A DNA stretch of 64,000 nucleotides from Myrmaecium sp. VS I D KN 1 (GCA_019775845.1 JADQAV010000009.1:1302001-1366000); one strand, 5' to 3'; counted from the first letter of the stretch, positions 21,324 through 32,637 are shown. Notes: generated by a model from the letters alone, not told the origin. Program-made: numbers and translations.

Positions 21324-23263
21324 TTTCTTTCTGTTCTTTTTTTTCTTTGGTTTTCTTTTTGAAGTTGGCGTAGTAGTCTCTCTTTCTAGGTTCCTCCTCT
21401 TTTTTTGGTTTCTTCTGTGTTTCTTTTGGAGAAGGTACGGTACTGTTTACGGTTTGTTTGTATGTTCCTTGCTTCCGTTTGGGTGAGGGTGTGTAGAATC
21501 GCGCTTCCACTTCTGCCGTCGCCTGCTGAATGCGGATGTTTCTGGAGAGGAGCCTTTCTTGCTTTCTTTTTGACTTGATTCGGTTGGCGGATGTTTACCT
21601 GATGAGAGCCTGAGAGCTTGTTGTAGGTACGGATAGATACTCAGGCACTCAGGTACGCCCCGCCGGTGGGGGTGCGTGCGGCGGGGTGTTTGGGCGGGCT
21701 TGGCAACCAACGGGCAGCGTACGTACGGCGGAGATCAGATTCCGAGCTAAATTCACCTGCTTGTCCGCTTGCTTTTTGGTTAAATACCTACATAGATGTC
21801 TTGTGCAGGTTTGAGCCTAATCTAATGAATTCAATTTGGTCACTATGAGTTATGTGAATGGCTTGTAAATACCTACCTGTTCATCGCTGGTTTTAATGCG
21901 CTGTATCCTTGGAGTACATCAATAACTACTTTCAGACCAACTTATTCACTTCCTCTTCTATCAACGACGGTGTGTATCAATTTGCTCGATGATACCAGTC
22001 TACCATGGGAGCAAACAGTAGGTGCTTCATAGTGTGTGCTGCTATCGTCTTTGAGCAATTTACCTTCAGATGTTTATGACAAGCTGCGTCGGCTGACAAG
22101 ATGCCAGCCTTACGGTCTTACCGGCCATGCCTCTCCCGAGCAACGCTCATGCAAAGCAGTAAACAAACCTTGGGGATCATAAGCATGTAGGTTTGGAAGA
22201 GCGTAGACGGTCAATTCGGTTGGATGCGTGACTCGAGATAAAATTTTGCTTTGGAGTTTATTCGTTGACTTCAGCCTCATACCCTACCCAAATACCCAAC
22301 TGAGGCGGTGAAAAGGAGCCACGGTGGTTGGGTGCTGTCGCTTCGTCGCTCTGTCGCTCTGACGCCTTCGCGCCGTTCGCGTTGGCGAGTTGCCCTGTGA
22401 CAAGACACACAACGGTGTCGAGTATAACGGCTACTACTTGCCGGCGGAGTTTCCTTTCAACGAAACGTAGTTGGTGCTGAAAGTATGATATTTCAGTCGG
22501 GTATGTACCTTAGAGTTCGGATTACAGCGCAGCACAGCGCACCGTGTGGATTGAGTTTACGTTCTCTTCATACACGCAAGAGAAGAAGTAGAAAACTACC
22601 TTTCATCTCCCGCAATGCGGCTGTACGGAGGTTGCTGGTGGGGCACGTCCAGGCGACCGTCGAGGTGGGATGCAGCCTCTTCATCGGGGGCGATTCGAGG
22701 GGCGTTCAAGGCTGGGGGGGCACGTCGGGGGGCCATGTCGGGGGCTCAAGCTGGCACGGCTGGCACTCGAGTTGCGCAGAAAGCCCGCTCGGTGAACCCT
22801 CGACACGACGGCACACGTTATAGTTCACTGCAGTTAGCAACAAAAGTATATATCGTCCACTCCTCCCTGCAATTGTTCACGATAGACTTTGAATAACTAC
22901 TTTAACTTGCCTTGCCTGCACCAAATCATGCCGGTGACTAGCAAAATTTCCATGCCCGTAGGCTTCCGCAGCTCCTCCGCGCGGTGCTAAGTTAGTCCTC
23001 CTAGCTTCGTGCAGAGCCGGGCCAGGAAATGCTCGAGCGTCATCCCGTTTGAAAGTTCACGGATTGGAGGCTCTCGGGCTTCACCCTGCAAAGTCCACGT
23101 CCGTAACTTCACAACCAGCTGTCCGTTCGAACCTTACACCTTTTCCCCTCCCCAACTGTCACCGACAAAAGCAAACGCCGGATGCCGCCGTCGACACCGT
23201 CCTTCCCATGACTCTCCTTCCTCTCCCACCAACCCTTCCCCTTTGCTTCCTATACTGCCCACA
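21324..23263. promoter_or_regulatory. Long divergent intergenic region between DAD1 and the OTU gene
   Basis: This 1.9-kb stretch holds T-rich tracts next to DAD1, a TACCT/AGGTA-rich island at about 21620-21880 with the 14-mer TCAGGCACTCAGGT (21641-21654), and AT-richer DNA to about 22500. Frames at 22485-22896 are short and look noncoding. I recognise no RNA gene. A noncoding transcript or small gene cannot be excluded. Confidence 0.5.
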
Positions 23264-24486
23264 ATGCCCGGCAGACGCAAGACCAAAGACGACTTCCCCC
23301 TCCTCAAGGCACAAGGCCTTTATGCACACCGCATTCAAGCTGACGGTATGTTCCTGACCTCACCCAGCATTGTCTGTCTGCTTGTACACCTGTTCTGACG
23401 TCGCAATCCCACACAGGAGCGTGTCTTTTCCATGCCCTTTCCGACCAATACTACGGTCACCCAGACGAGCACAACGCTCTCCGCCGAGCCTGCGTCCAGC
23501 ACATGCGTGAAGAACGCGAACACTACCAGAACTTCATCAACGTCCTACCCGGCGGCGGAGTTCGCAGGAACCCCAAACGCAAAATTACCAGCGCGGCCAA
23601 CACGCCGCCGCCGCCCTTCGTTCCGCCTTCACGGGAGGAGAGCGACAAGGCGTTCGAGAACTACATGGCCAACATGGAGAAGCATGACACCTGGGGCGGA
23701 GAACCCGAGCTCAATGCCTTCAGCAGGCTGTTCAAGGTCAACGTCGTTCTTCACCAGAGGAATGGCAAGCAAATCAAGACACACCAGTCCGAAGACGTCC
23801 GGACCATGCATCTCACATACGACGGACAGCACTACAATTCCGTTCGCAACATCGACGGTCCACATACTGGCTTGCCGAATGTCAAACCGAAGCCACTCAC
23901 ACTCACGAAGGAAGAAGAGGACGAACTTCTCACTGATTCCCCATATACGTCGGACACCAACGTCGGCAAAGTGAAATCGATCTTGCCGACGGTGGAAGAG
24001 CGACTGATCAAACTATCTCTTGCCCAGTGCAAAGGTGACATCGATCGTGCCGTGAACAAGATCATGGATGAATCGGACTGTAGCAGCACGCCGTCAACCC
24101 AAGCTTCCAGCCTCGAAAGGGACATGGACAGCGAAGACGACGTCGTGGTCGGCCCGAGGAAGAGACGAACGAGGAAGATCACACGGGCCATCACCGAGGA
24201 GACCGACACGCCGGCCAGTGCCTCTCCTGCTCCCAGCCTTCCTGCCGCCCCATCTGGCCAAGAGGCCCAAGACTCCATCCGTGCGCAAGATTCGCAGGAG
24301 TCTGTCGGAAGCGACTCGTCGGCCCCGGTCGTGCCCCGACGCCTTCGTCGTCGTAAGATCCTCCGACCACGAACTCGAAAGCCTTCACCTCGGCAGATCT
24401 CGACCGGAGACCAGAAAGAGCTTTCCAGGTTCATGAATCCCGTCTCACCGGCAATGGACCAGCCTCTCCAGAGCCTGGAAATCTAA
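23264..24486 (+). CDS. OTU-domain deubiquitinase (OTUD3-like)
   Basis: A cysteine protease of the OTU family, predicted to remove ubiquitin. Exons: 23264-23345 and 23417-24486, giving 383 residues; the 71-base intron splits the glycine of the active-site motif. The N-terminus reads MPGRRKTKDDFPLLKAQGLYAHRI. The catalytic motif is DGACLFHALSDQ, with Asp27 and nucleophile Cys30. The catalytic His is H166 in YDGQHYNSV. A UBA-like helical segment follows (about 200-235, EERLIKLSLAQCKGDIDRAVNKIMDE), as in OTUD3. The C-terminus is Ser/acid-rich with basic clusters (GPRKRRTRK, RRLRRRKILRPRTRK) that could direct it to the nucleus. The substrate is unknown. Confidence 0.9.
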
Positions 24487-26001
24487 CGTCCTCTGCCCTC
24501 GAAGCTTTTTTACGACCACACCCTTTACTTGATTCCCATCTCTTTTCCTTTCCCTTTCCCTTTTGTTTGGACACATGACACGGCACGCACACACATACAC
24601 ACGGGCATAGCAAGGCGCAGGCGGATTACGACACGGAACACGAGCGGAACATCAGCATTATCAGCATCAACATCATCACCCCCACCTTCTTCATTACCGA
24701 CATCGTCATCACCTTCTTCCTCGCCGACATCAACCACCATCAACATCATCACATTCTTCTCTTCCTCATCGGACACGGCAGTTTTGCATAGAGTTGAATG
24801 ACGAAGCACTCGCGTCCGACCATTCAAGCGGCGCATCATGGGACTGGGTCTTTTTCCTTTATCCTTCATCCCTTTCCTTCTTTTCTGTTCTTATCTTTTT
24901 GGTTCTTGGGGAACCAACATGGCGGGGGTCGGCGACGGGCCGGCCAAAAACTGCATCAAAAACTGGGTTGGGGCATGCGTGTGCAATGGGGCTTCTTCCT
25001 GCACTTTTTTTCACCCGGAAAGCGAGCTTCTTTTCTGTTTCATCTTTTTTCTTTTTCTTTTCTGCTTTCTTACACTCTCTTTGTTTTTTCTCCCTCCTTC
25101 TGCTTCTTTTTTTCTGCTTTCATTATCAGCACCAAGGGGGTCCTATTGGAACGGTGCAATACCTTTTCCTCTTTTTTTTCTTCTTTCTTCTTTTCTGTTT
25201 TTTTCAAAGCAGCAAGGGACGGTTTTGTACGTCACCTCTCCACAAGAATTACATTGTGATGAACATGGAAGTATCGTTCTTTCTGCGGAACATCGTGTGA
25301 CTTACTGTGTGATTTGACTTTCCTTCCGATCATGATGGCATCGGTTTTCCTCGCCTTGCCCCGTGGAATTGGGGAACGAGGCCGTCCGAGTTCGTCAAGC
25401 CATGCCGTTCTCGAGAGAGACCTCGAGTGAAAGATGCAGCGGCTGTTCTTTCTTCTGCTTGCTTGACATTGGAACGCGGTTGATCCTATAGAGAACGCGT
25501 GGTGCTTCTCCAATCACAAAACCACTGTGCCATCCGCATCCCTTCAATCCGCAGCTATCGAATTGCAAGAAAATTGCAGAACGGCTCTCCTCGGGATATG
25601 CTTATCTGATCGACGTGTCCATACGTACATATCCATGATGCGTTTGTATTCTCTTTTCTTTTCTGCCTGACATTCCCGCCTTATGTGTCAGGCACGCATG
25701 CACGTGGGGTTCCAACCACCACCTCTCAGCCCTACGGCCCTTGGCTTCATCCGTCATCCATCCGTTCGTTCGAACGCGAGGCGGACGAGACCCTTGTTTT
25801 GCGGACCGCCTCTTCCCCCTCTCCTCATCACCATCACCGCCACCACCTCCCTCTTTCTCTCTCCCTCTCTGCCTCTTTCTTCCGCCGCGCCGCTCGGCTT
25901 TGTATAATAGAACAGCTCCTCTTTCTCTCACTCTTCATTGAGGCCCCAACTCCTCCCCCGCATATCCCTCCTCCCTTCCTCTCGCACCGACCGAACAAAC
26001 G
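24487..26001. other. Intergenic region, pyrimidine-rich, with EF-hand gene promoter
   Basis: After the OTU gene comes a CAT/ATC-rich microsatellite-like stretch (about 24655-24770), then a long T/C-rich tract (about 24850-25215). The EF-hand gene is preceded by a CT-rich promoter-like tract at about 25800-25990. Phe-rich frames here reflect base composition, not genes. Confidence 0.55.
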
Positions 26002-26729
26002 ATGAAGAGCTCGCAAGGAGCTGGCGTGGTGGCGCTGGTGCTGCGGCTCTCCCCTCTTCTCCTGCTGCTGGCCGGGGGCGCGAGCGCGCACGGCGGCAGC
26101 GACCACGGCGTTATCGAGCTCCCGCCGGATGCGACGTGGGCGGAGAGACATATGGCTGGTATGGCCGCATCATTCTTTTTCTTCTGCTTCTTCCCCTTCT
26201 TCTCCTTCCATGGCTAACGGTAGAAATTACGAAAACAGAGGAGCACCACATCACCAACTTCGACGCCGGCGTCTTCTTCCACCTACACGACTACGACGGC
26301 ACCGGCCACTGGTCCGCCGAGGACATCCGGCGCACCTACGGCCTCACCGACGACTCGCTCGCGCACGTGCCCGAAGCCCAAAAAGCCGGCGTCGTCGCCA
26401 CGATCCTCGAGCGGTACGACGCCGACGGCTCGGGTCTCATCTCCGCGGCCGAGTTCCTCGCCAAGAACCCGCCCGGCGCGCGGATCGACCTGCCGGACTT
26501 CGGCCTCGGCCCGGGCCACCACGGCGACGACGAGTACGAGTATGAGATCCATCACTTCGAGCGCTTTCACGGGGATGATGCGACCGAGGCGGATCTCACC
26601 CACCCGGAGGACGTGGAGCACTTTCGCAAGCATGAGCAGATGGAGCTGAGGCAGGAGATTTGGGATGCGATTCAGCGCGCCGGCATCGTGGAGCAGAATA
26701 TTCCCGGGAAGTTTCGGAGGGGTGCTTGA
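26002..26729 (+). CDS. Secreted or ER-luminal EF-hand calcium-binding protein
   Basis: Exons: 26002-26158 and 26239-26729, giving 215 residues. A signal peptide (about 1-29, leucine-rich, ending GGASA before HGG) suggests entry to the secretory pathway. Two EF-hands are visible: D70-Y-D72-G-T74-G-H76-W-S78 and D113-A-D115-G-S117-G-L119-I-S121-x2-E124. A His/acid-rich segment follows (DFGLGPGHHGDDEYEYEIHHFE), then HPEDVEHFRKHEQMELRQE, both typical of a nucleobindin-like fungal family. No HDEL-type retention signal is present. The 80-base intron gives HMAEEHHITNFD, the family junction; a second acceptor at 26223 would add a few residues. The exact role is unknown. Confidence 0.85.
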
Positions 26730-27155
26730 GTGGTGGGTTTGGGGAAGGGAGCGAAGGGGAAGAGGAAGAGGGGGATGTGGGGCTGAGGTCCCTCACGCGG
26801 CGGCGTGGGAAGGACTGAGTGGTTGATGTGCGGCATGCTGGTGTTTGCCGGAGAGGAGGGGGAAGTATGGGACCACTGTATCAAAAGGAGGATGTTTTCG
26901 ACCTCTGACATACTGTTCAAGCGACGTTGTCACATCATCGGTCATTCACACATCATCGCAGCGTTCATGCTGTTTCTCACTGTCGTTTTCAACTTTGCCG
27001 CTTCGTCTTGCGTGACGCGCGCATACACACACATACATATCTTGTTCGTTAAGCTTCTAACGCCCACGGGGACGATGCATTCTACTGTACGTATTTGTAA
27101 ATCCAGAAAAAGTCATATCTAATATATCCTTTTCTAATCAACTCAAAAAACCCCA
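26730..27155. other. Convergent 3' flanks of the EF-hand gene and TYW2
   Basis: These 426 bases separate two convergent stop codons. The EF-hand side is purine-rich. The TYW2 side is AT-richer near 27100-27150, as expected for polyadenylation signals. No gene is seen. Confidence 0.55.
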
Positions 27156-28718
27156 TTACCTCTCCTCCCCCTTTCGCCGCACGACCGGCGGGATCCAAAT
27201 ATCCAACACAACATGCATAACCCCAGGCGCATACGTCTTCACCCTCTCAACATGCTCCAGCACGGGCTGCATCCCCTCCCCCTCCTCCATCCCCTCACCC
27301 ATCTCCCCCCTCCTCTCCCCCACCAACCCCCCCATCACATCCACCACCTCCCCCGCCTTCCGCTCAATCTCGCCCACGGCAACATTCTCATGCACATGCA
27401 CCCAGCCCCCCAAGCCCGGATCCAGCGCCCGCACCGCCGTCCGCCAGCTCGCCCGGCTCGAGGGCAAGAGCCCACAGTTCACATGTCGAACGGGCGGGAG
27501 GCGCGGGCGCAGCCGCTCGATCCGGCGGAGCGCATGCGCGTTGCTTTCGTGGAAGATCCATAGCTTCTCTCCTGCTTCTTCTTGTGAGCCCTTCGCCTGC
27601 GCCAGAGCCTTTGGCTGCGCCTGCGGCGTCGCCTCTACCTCCGGCTCCACCTCCTCCCCCTCCCCAAAAACCCGACACCCCCACCCATTCGCGCGGGCCC
27701 CGCGCCGCAAGCCCTCCACGCTCCAGGGATTGATCTCCCAGCCCAGCACCTTGCCCACGCCTTCCCCGGCCGCGTAGCTAAAGGCGAAATAGCCGATGCC
27801 GGCGTAGAGGTCGACGGCCGTGATGGAGGGCCCGGCGGCGGGGTCGCAGCGCACCGAGGGGAAAGACCGGATTCGCGCCTTCTCGGTGATGTTGCCCCGG
27901 CTGAACATGGTGTGCTGCGGCGCCCAGGTTTGGTGGATGCCGTGCTGGGTCGTGCGGACCCAGAGGGTGGCGGTTAAGTCCGAGGGGCTGGGGTGCGGGA
28001 TCGGGGGTGCGGGGCCGAAGGAGCCGTGTAGGGGGTGCAGGTATATCGGGGAGCGGAGGATGTTGGCTGTTGTGGTGGGGGAGGAAGAGGAGGTACTGGA
28101 CTGAGGGGGAATGGGCGCGTTGATGGCGATGTGCGTGACGTCGAGGGCGGCGGCGAGGCGGGCGTAGAGGGTTGGGAGGTGCGGGGTGCCCTCGAGGGCG
28201 GCGGAGAGGGCGCGCCAGGCCGGCGTCTGGAAGGTGGTCGGGGGCAGGAGCAGCATGGGCTTGTAGATGGAGTACGTTGTCGGGACGCCGGCGAGGAGGT
28301 CGGCGGCGGAGAGGTCGAGCGAGGCGAGCAGGTCCGGCGGCAAGGAGCGGAGCCAGTCGTTTATTGTGGCCGTGAGCGGGTTACCCTTTGTTCGTGCGGG
28401 ACCGGCTTGTCCCGACGTTTGATGTGCTTCCGTTTCCGACGCGGAGAGAAGAACCCGGATGGCGGAGGCGAGGTGGGAGAGTCCGATGGATTCTAGCAGG
28501 GCTTCTGCGTCCTGCTCGTCGCTCTCCACAGTCGTCGGGATCCGGAAGAAGCTCCCGTCCCCGTCGCCTTGATCTCTTCCAAGCTCTTCCAATTTCTCCC
28601 TGCGACACGGCCGGATCTTGACCGACCGGTCGAGCCGCCCGTGCCGCTCCAGCGCGGACTTGACCTCTTTCACCTTCGCCCGCGGCACGGCGAGCACCAG
28701 TCGTCGCGGGCGCGCCAT
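27156..28718 (-). CDS. TRM12: TYW2/TRM12, tRNA wybutosine-synthesising aminocarboxypropyltransferase
   Basis: TYW2 transfers the 3-amino-3-carboxypropyl group of S-adenosylmethionine to the tricyclic base at position 37 of tRNA-Phe. The gene is one exon of 520 residues beginning MARPRRLVLAVPRAKVKEVKSALE. The Rossmann-fold SAM site shows in ITAVDLYAGIGYFAFSYAAGEGVGKVLGWEINPWSVEGLRRGARANGW. Upstream is SRGNITEKARIRSF, a family block. The end reads VKTYAPGVMHVVLDIWIPPV. Pro/Ser/Gly-rich inserts make it longer than the yeast protein. The frame is open for 44 more codons upstream, but the Met at 28718 matches the family start and the upstream residues do not. It is convergent with the EF-hand gene. 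Confidence 0.9.
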   Translation of the reverse strand: MARPRRLVLAVPRAKVKEVKSALERHGRLDRSVKIRPCRREKLEELGRDQGDGDGSFFRIPTTVESDEQDAEALLESIGLSHLASAIRVLLSASETEAHQTSGQAGPARTKGNPLTATINDWLRSLPPDLLASLDLSAADLLAGVPTTYSIYKPMLLLPPTTFQTPAWRALSAALEGTPHLPTLYARLAAALDVTHIAINAPIPPQSSTSSSSPTTTANILRSPIYLHPLHGSFGPAPPIPHPSPSDLTATLWVRTTQHGIHQTWAPQHTMFSRGNITEKARIRSFPSVRCDPAAGPSITAVDLYAGIGYFAFSYAAGEGVGKVLGWEINPWSVEGLRRGARANGWGCRVFGEGEEVEPEVEATPQAQPKALAQAKGSQEEAGEKLWIFHESNAHALRRIERLRPRLPPVRHVNCGLLPSSRASWRTAVRALDPGLGGWVHVHENVAVGEIERKAGEVVDVMGGLVGERRGEMGEGMEEGEGMQPVLEHVERVKTYAPGVMHVVLDIWIPPVVRRKGEER

Positions 28719-29564
28719 CGTGCCTGTGGGAAGAAGAAATGGGAGAAAGGGAAAAAAAAATTGAGAGAGGCGTTTATATGCCAGGCGGATTCTGCGGGTT
28801 GCTGCTGCCGGCTGTTGGTTGAGAAGGACGCGAGAGAGAAATAATAACACCCAAACCAGCTGCTATGTAACTCTGGATTCAACCGGCTATCTTTCTTCTT
28901 GAGCCGAGGTTAAAGGCGTGTTGGTGCACTGTTGATATTCAAGCATGTCTGTCTGTCGTTCTTCACGGTGAGAGACACCATACATTATTGTGGAGCCGAA
29001 TTTCCTCGCTTGAAGATCCGAGGGCACTCTATCTCGACCTCACCCGGTGTGCTATAACACGAAGGAATTCAAACTGCCTCACTGAAAGCGTACATGATGT
29101 GTCGACGTGATGAAAAGTATTTTTGGTTTCAAAGATAACTGAGCGCTGCTGTGAGGTAATATAGCAGACGCACTGTCATCGCGTGCTTGGACATAGCAAT
29201 GCCAGCCGGTGCAGGGTATATAATGTACAATAAACCACAAGAATCCGCCCTGTGTCCGGGGTATCAAGCGCAATGCCAGCAGAAAGCCTCCCCATAACGC
29301 AAGCTGTGCACTCGTAATCTCGTGAGAACGCCCCCCCGAAGAATTGCTCCGCCATGGAGTGCCATTCCACCGACACCTCCTACTCAGGAAGATCAACTTC
29401 CGTCTCCATCAAGCCGTAACCAGGAATATTATACACCAGGACAAGATAAGCTCCGCCCTCGAATCCCGAACGCTAGTGATACCGGAAGCCGTGAACAATA
29501 GGTTTCGCACTGATCGCGATGAGTCGCTGATGGAACGGAAAGAAAAACCGACGGAACTAGACAC
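28719..29564. promoter_or_regulatory. TYW2 promoter and 3' flank of the DUF2293 gene
   Basis: The region lies between two minus-strand genes. It may also hold a further 3' exon of the DUF2293 gene, because a GTGAGT donor-like sequence overlaps that gene's stop codon at 29565. I could not identify a convincing acceptor and exon. No repeat or RNA gene was seen. Confidence 0.45.
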
Positions 29565-31658
29565 TCACGGTTGATACTGAGGGAGCCCATACCGCTGGAT
29601 CATGGGGCCCTCGACGATGCGATGCTGACGAACTTTATCTGCGCGCTTAGTATACCTTTGCGGACGAGTGCGGACGCGCTCGGTCGAGTGATCGGAATCT
29701 GGACTATCAGAAATGACAATCACCTCGTGTGTCTTCGGGGTCTTCGGATGATCGGAAGCACGAGCTGGAGAGGACGGGAAGTGGACGCCTTCGACGAGAA
29801 GGGGAACTTGACGACCATGGACGGTTTTGACCTCATGAGTCGGATACGTGCTGCTAGCGTTCCGTGATGCTAGCGTTTCACGTGGTCTGTGTACATCTGG
29901 AGCATGCGAATGAACGTAATGCGGATCTCGCCATACAGGTTCAGGCGCCGGATGTCCATATACCGGGACTGCAATGTTACGCCTTGTCGAGCCAAGATCG
30001 TGAGGTCTGTAAGCCTTGCGAACTGGACTCAGGCGCATGGATTCCAGTCCGCTCCAAGGAGCCTCCGGCGCCGAACGCTGAACAGCAGAGACCGTAGGTA
30101 CGCGATAATCACTCTTCAGAACCCGTGCGCGACGGTAATCAGGGGAACGACTACGACGCTTGGCCGGCGCTTGAACGTCTCCATATGGATAGGGATGCGT
30201 CACGTAAGACCAGGCCGCAGGCATTGCGGTTGTTCGTTCGCAGTTCTCATAATCACGGACCGGATATGTATCAGGAACCGAGTTACCGTGTACAGTCTGC
30301 AGAGACTTTTCGAGCAACTGATTGTTTGCACGAGGCTGCCTGGCTGTAAAAGCATCAGGCATACGAACACCGCTCTCCGCCATACGCACTGTACGAAGGT
30401 TAGGCGAGCGGACGTCCCGGTAGGTACCGGGTTCGCGCAGGCGATAATTGACAGGAGATCGGCTACGGCGTTGTTCAGGGATGGTCTGCTCTGAAACCCT
30501 ACTGCAGGGTCGCCTCGCAGCATTCATTGCGTCGGCGAATTGAGAGTGGCGATCCAACTCCCTACAGGGGGGCCGAATGAGCCATGGGCTTTCACGGGGA
30601 CTTTCGCTCCCGCGCCCACTGTCGCTTCGGCCTTCGCTTTCGTTCTCTGTATACGAGTCATCGTATTCGTCTCCATCGTAACCGTCATCATCCGAGTCAT
30701 CATCCGAGTCAATGTGGATGATCTCCTTGAACTCCTCGGCCATCTCCTCGGCGTCTTCGCCTTTCCACTCTTTCAAGACGGCAAGAGCCTGCTCTCGGAC
30801 CGCCGCTCTTGCCATCAACCAGACTTCGCCGTGTTTGCGCTTGTCTTTGTCTTGCCTACCGTGTGCTCGAAGTAATGCATCGTACGCCGTATATACATGG
30901 CGGATATGGGCGAGAACAGCAAGCTGGACACGACGCCCAAGCGGCAGTGCCCTATTCTGTCCTATCCGATTTGACCCCTACAGATGATTAGCACGTCCCG
31001 GAGAAGGAGAGATGACCAGTACTTGTTTGAAAGCATGCTTGACGATCTGCTTCAGGTTCTCTTTGGGCATCTTCGGGAACAGTTCGGTCATGGTCTGCTC
31101 GATCAGCTCTTCGCTTTCATCTTCACTCGAGAGGTCAGAAACCCGATGAACCACTTTGACATAGCTCGAAGGGGCGCCAGGTTTGACGCGTTCGGCGTAA
31201 CCTAGCCAGCTGATTGCCTCCGTGACGACGTCGACGGGAAAGTGATAGCCGGTTCGAGCGATGTGATAGATGGACTCCTCCTCCTTCGTTCCTCGTGGCG
31301 GTTCCTGAACATCATCAGCGGCAGCGCTCCACGCCAGGCGAGGCTGCATACTCACCGAGACCACATAGAAAAGCCGGCCATGTTTCCGGCATCGATCTTT
31401 ACACCGCTGCGTAATATCAGTCATGCCCAAGGGGACATACTTGTAACCCGAAGGCGGTTGCCACGAATGGAACGGCTGTTCATGATGATGAGCAGGTTAG
31501 CGCGCCGCAGGAGGCAACAGAGCACGTACTTTTGTGATCGCCCTGTTCTTCTTAAAGCTGACGAGCTCGAAGGTGACTTTCTCCGGCTTTTTCAGTGTCC
31601 TGCTGTGAGATCGAACGGACCGCTGCCTTGCAGCATGGTTAGGACGTTGTACGGTCAT
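29565..31658 (-). CDS. DUF2293-domain protein with SR-like motifs and two possible SIMs
   Basis: A conserved fungal family of unknown function. Exons, minus strand: 31658-31530, 31475-31356, 31304-31023, 30977-29565, giving 647 residues with all junctions in phase 0. The DUF2293 core covers about residues 155-220 (LFPKMPKENLKQIVKHAFKQ, then LPLGRRVQLAVLAHIRHVYTAYDALLR). A helix-rich segment with KEWKGEDAEEMAEEF follows, then a disordered region with a Ser/Asp run and two RRSRSP-type motifs. IIHIDSDDD (263 onward) and VIVISDS (596 onward) both fit the SUMO-interacting pattern of a hydrophobic patch next to acid/Ser. The third intron is 51 bases and in frame, so it may be retained. It diverges from the DUF1763 gene. 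Confidence 0.8.
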
Positions 31659-32205
31659 CTAAAGGAAACGAAGAACACCGCGGCCCTCAGGCCGGCGGCG
31701 ACAAGATGCGGAGTCACGAAGGGCTTGCTTCAGCCCTGGTCCTGAACACTGACGAGACGCGTACGCCGCGGTCTACCGTCGGAGGTGAGGGGATTATGGT
31801 ATGTCCCAAGGAAGATGACCTTTTGGCCCACTGAGGAGCAGCTGCTCTGATGTATCAGAGCGAACACTACGCAAGAAAGTCCGCTCTCGCAGGAATGTAT
31901 ATAGATCAATAGCCGCCTATACACGGAGGACTCAATCGCTTAGGAAGCAGAGTGAGACGCGCAGTTGTTGTTTCTTCCCCGCGGTGGTGGGCGCAGGGTG
32001 AGAGGTCTATATCGAGATATCGAGACGCGCACGGACCATGGGGGACCCTCCACTTGACAGCGGATTGTTTTTTCTTGGCTCTGCAGGTGATGGGCCGGGG
32101 GGGCGGAGGACGACGCGCGCATTTCGGGAGTCCGCAAAGCTGTGCCCAACGCCCAAACGATACCCAACAGCAGTGATTCACACCCGACTGACCGGAGCAG
32201 CGACC
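31659..32205. promoter_or_regulatory. Divergent promoter region between DUF2293 and DUF1763 genes
   Basis: These 547 bases contain no convincing coding frame. They should carry both promoters. No strong TATA box or repeat is visible. Confidence 0.5.
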
Positions 32206-32637
32206 ATGGACCGACAGGTCATCCACGCCTACCGTCACCTCTACCGGCACGGCCTGCGCGCCGTGCAATTCTCCAAGCCGGCCCGGTACGCCGTCCGCGA
32301 CATGCTCCGCTACGGGTTCCGGCACGAGGGCCGTCCGCAGCAGGAGCAGCAGCAGCAGCTCTTCGACCAGGACCGGATCGACAACACGCTCGCCTTCCTC
32401 CGGGCCGCGACGGCCTGCACGGGCTTGGAGCACAAGGTCCTCAAGAACCTCTGCCAGCTCTGGCGCAGCCAGCCCCTCACCCGGGCCCCCCAGCGGAACG
32501 GGAGGCGTCCCGTCGGCACGGAGGAGAACGCGATCAAGGCGACCGCGTACGACCACTACAGCTATACGATCCGCATGCTGAACGAGAGCATGGGCATGTG
32601 TCTACCTATCAAGAGCGACCCGTACGCCTTCGACTGA
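32206..32637 (+). CDS. DUF1763 protein, small LYR-like mitochondrial candidate
   Basis: A single exon of 143 residues. It opens MDRQVIHAYRHLYRHGLRAVQFSKPARYAVRDMLRYGFR, matching the fungal DUF1763 family as I remember it, and ends AYDHYSYTIRMLNESMGMCLPIKSDPYAFD. The N-terminal L-Y-R tripeptide inside a basic helix, an aromatic residue downstream and the small helical size resemble LYR-motif proteins, which serve as mitochondrial assembly factors that contact acyl carrier protein. That role is inference; the family has no function that I know of. A Gln/Glu-rich loop (QQEQQQQ) lies near residue 50. The start is the first ATG matching the family; the upstream in-frame residues look unrelated. 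The stop is only 180 bases from the convergent CCDC25-like gene. Confidence 0.8.
   Translation: MDRQVIHAYRHLYRHGLRAVQFSKPARYAVRDMLRYGFRHEGRPQQEQQQQLFDQDRIDNTLAFLRAATACTGLEHKVLKNLCQLWRSQPLTRAPQRNGRRPVGTEENAIKATAYDHYSYTIRMLNESMGMCLPIKSDPYAFD

Noticed and set aside
22485-22896. Two overlapping plus-strand frames in the DAD1-OTU gap
   Set aside because: They are short, have unusual composition, no domain and no splice partners.
24794-25317. Overlapping Phe-rich open frames
   Set aside because: They reflect a T/C-rich tract in all three frames; there is no domain and no codon bias.
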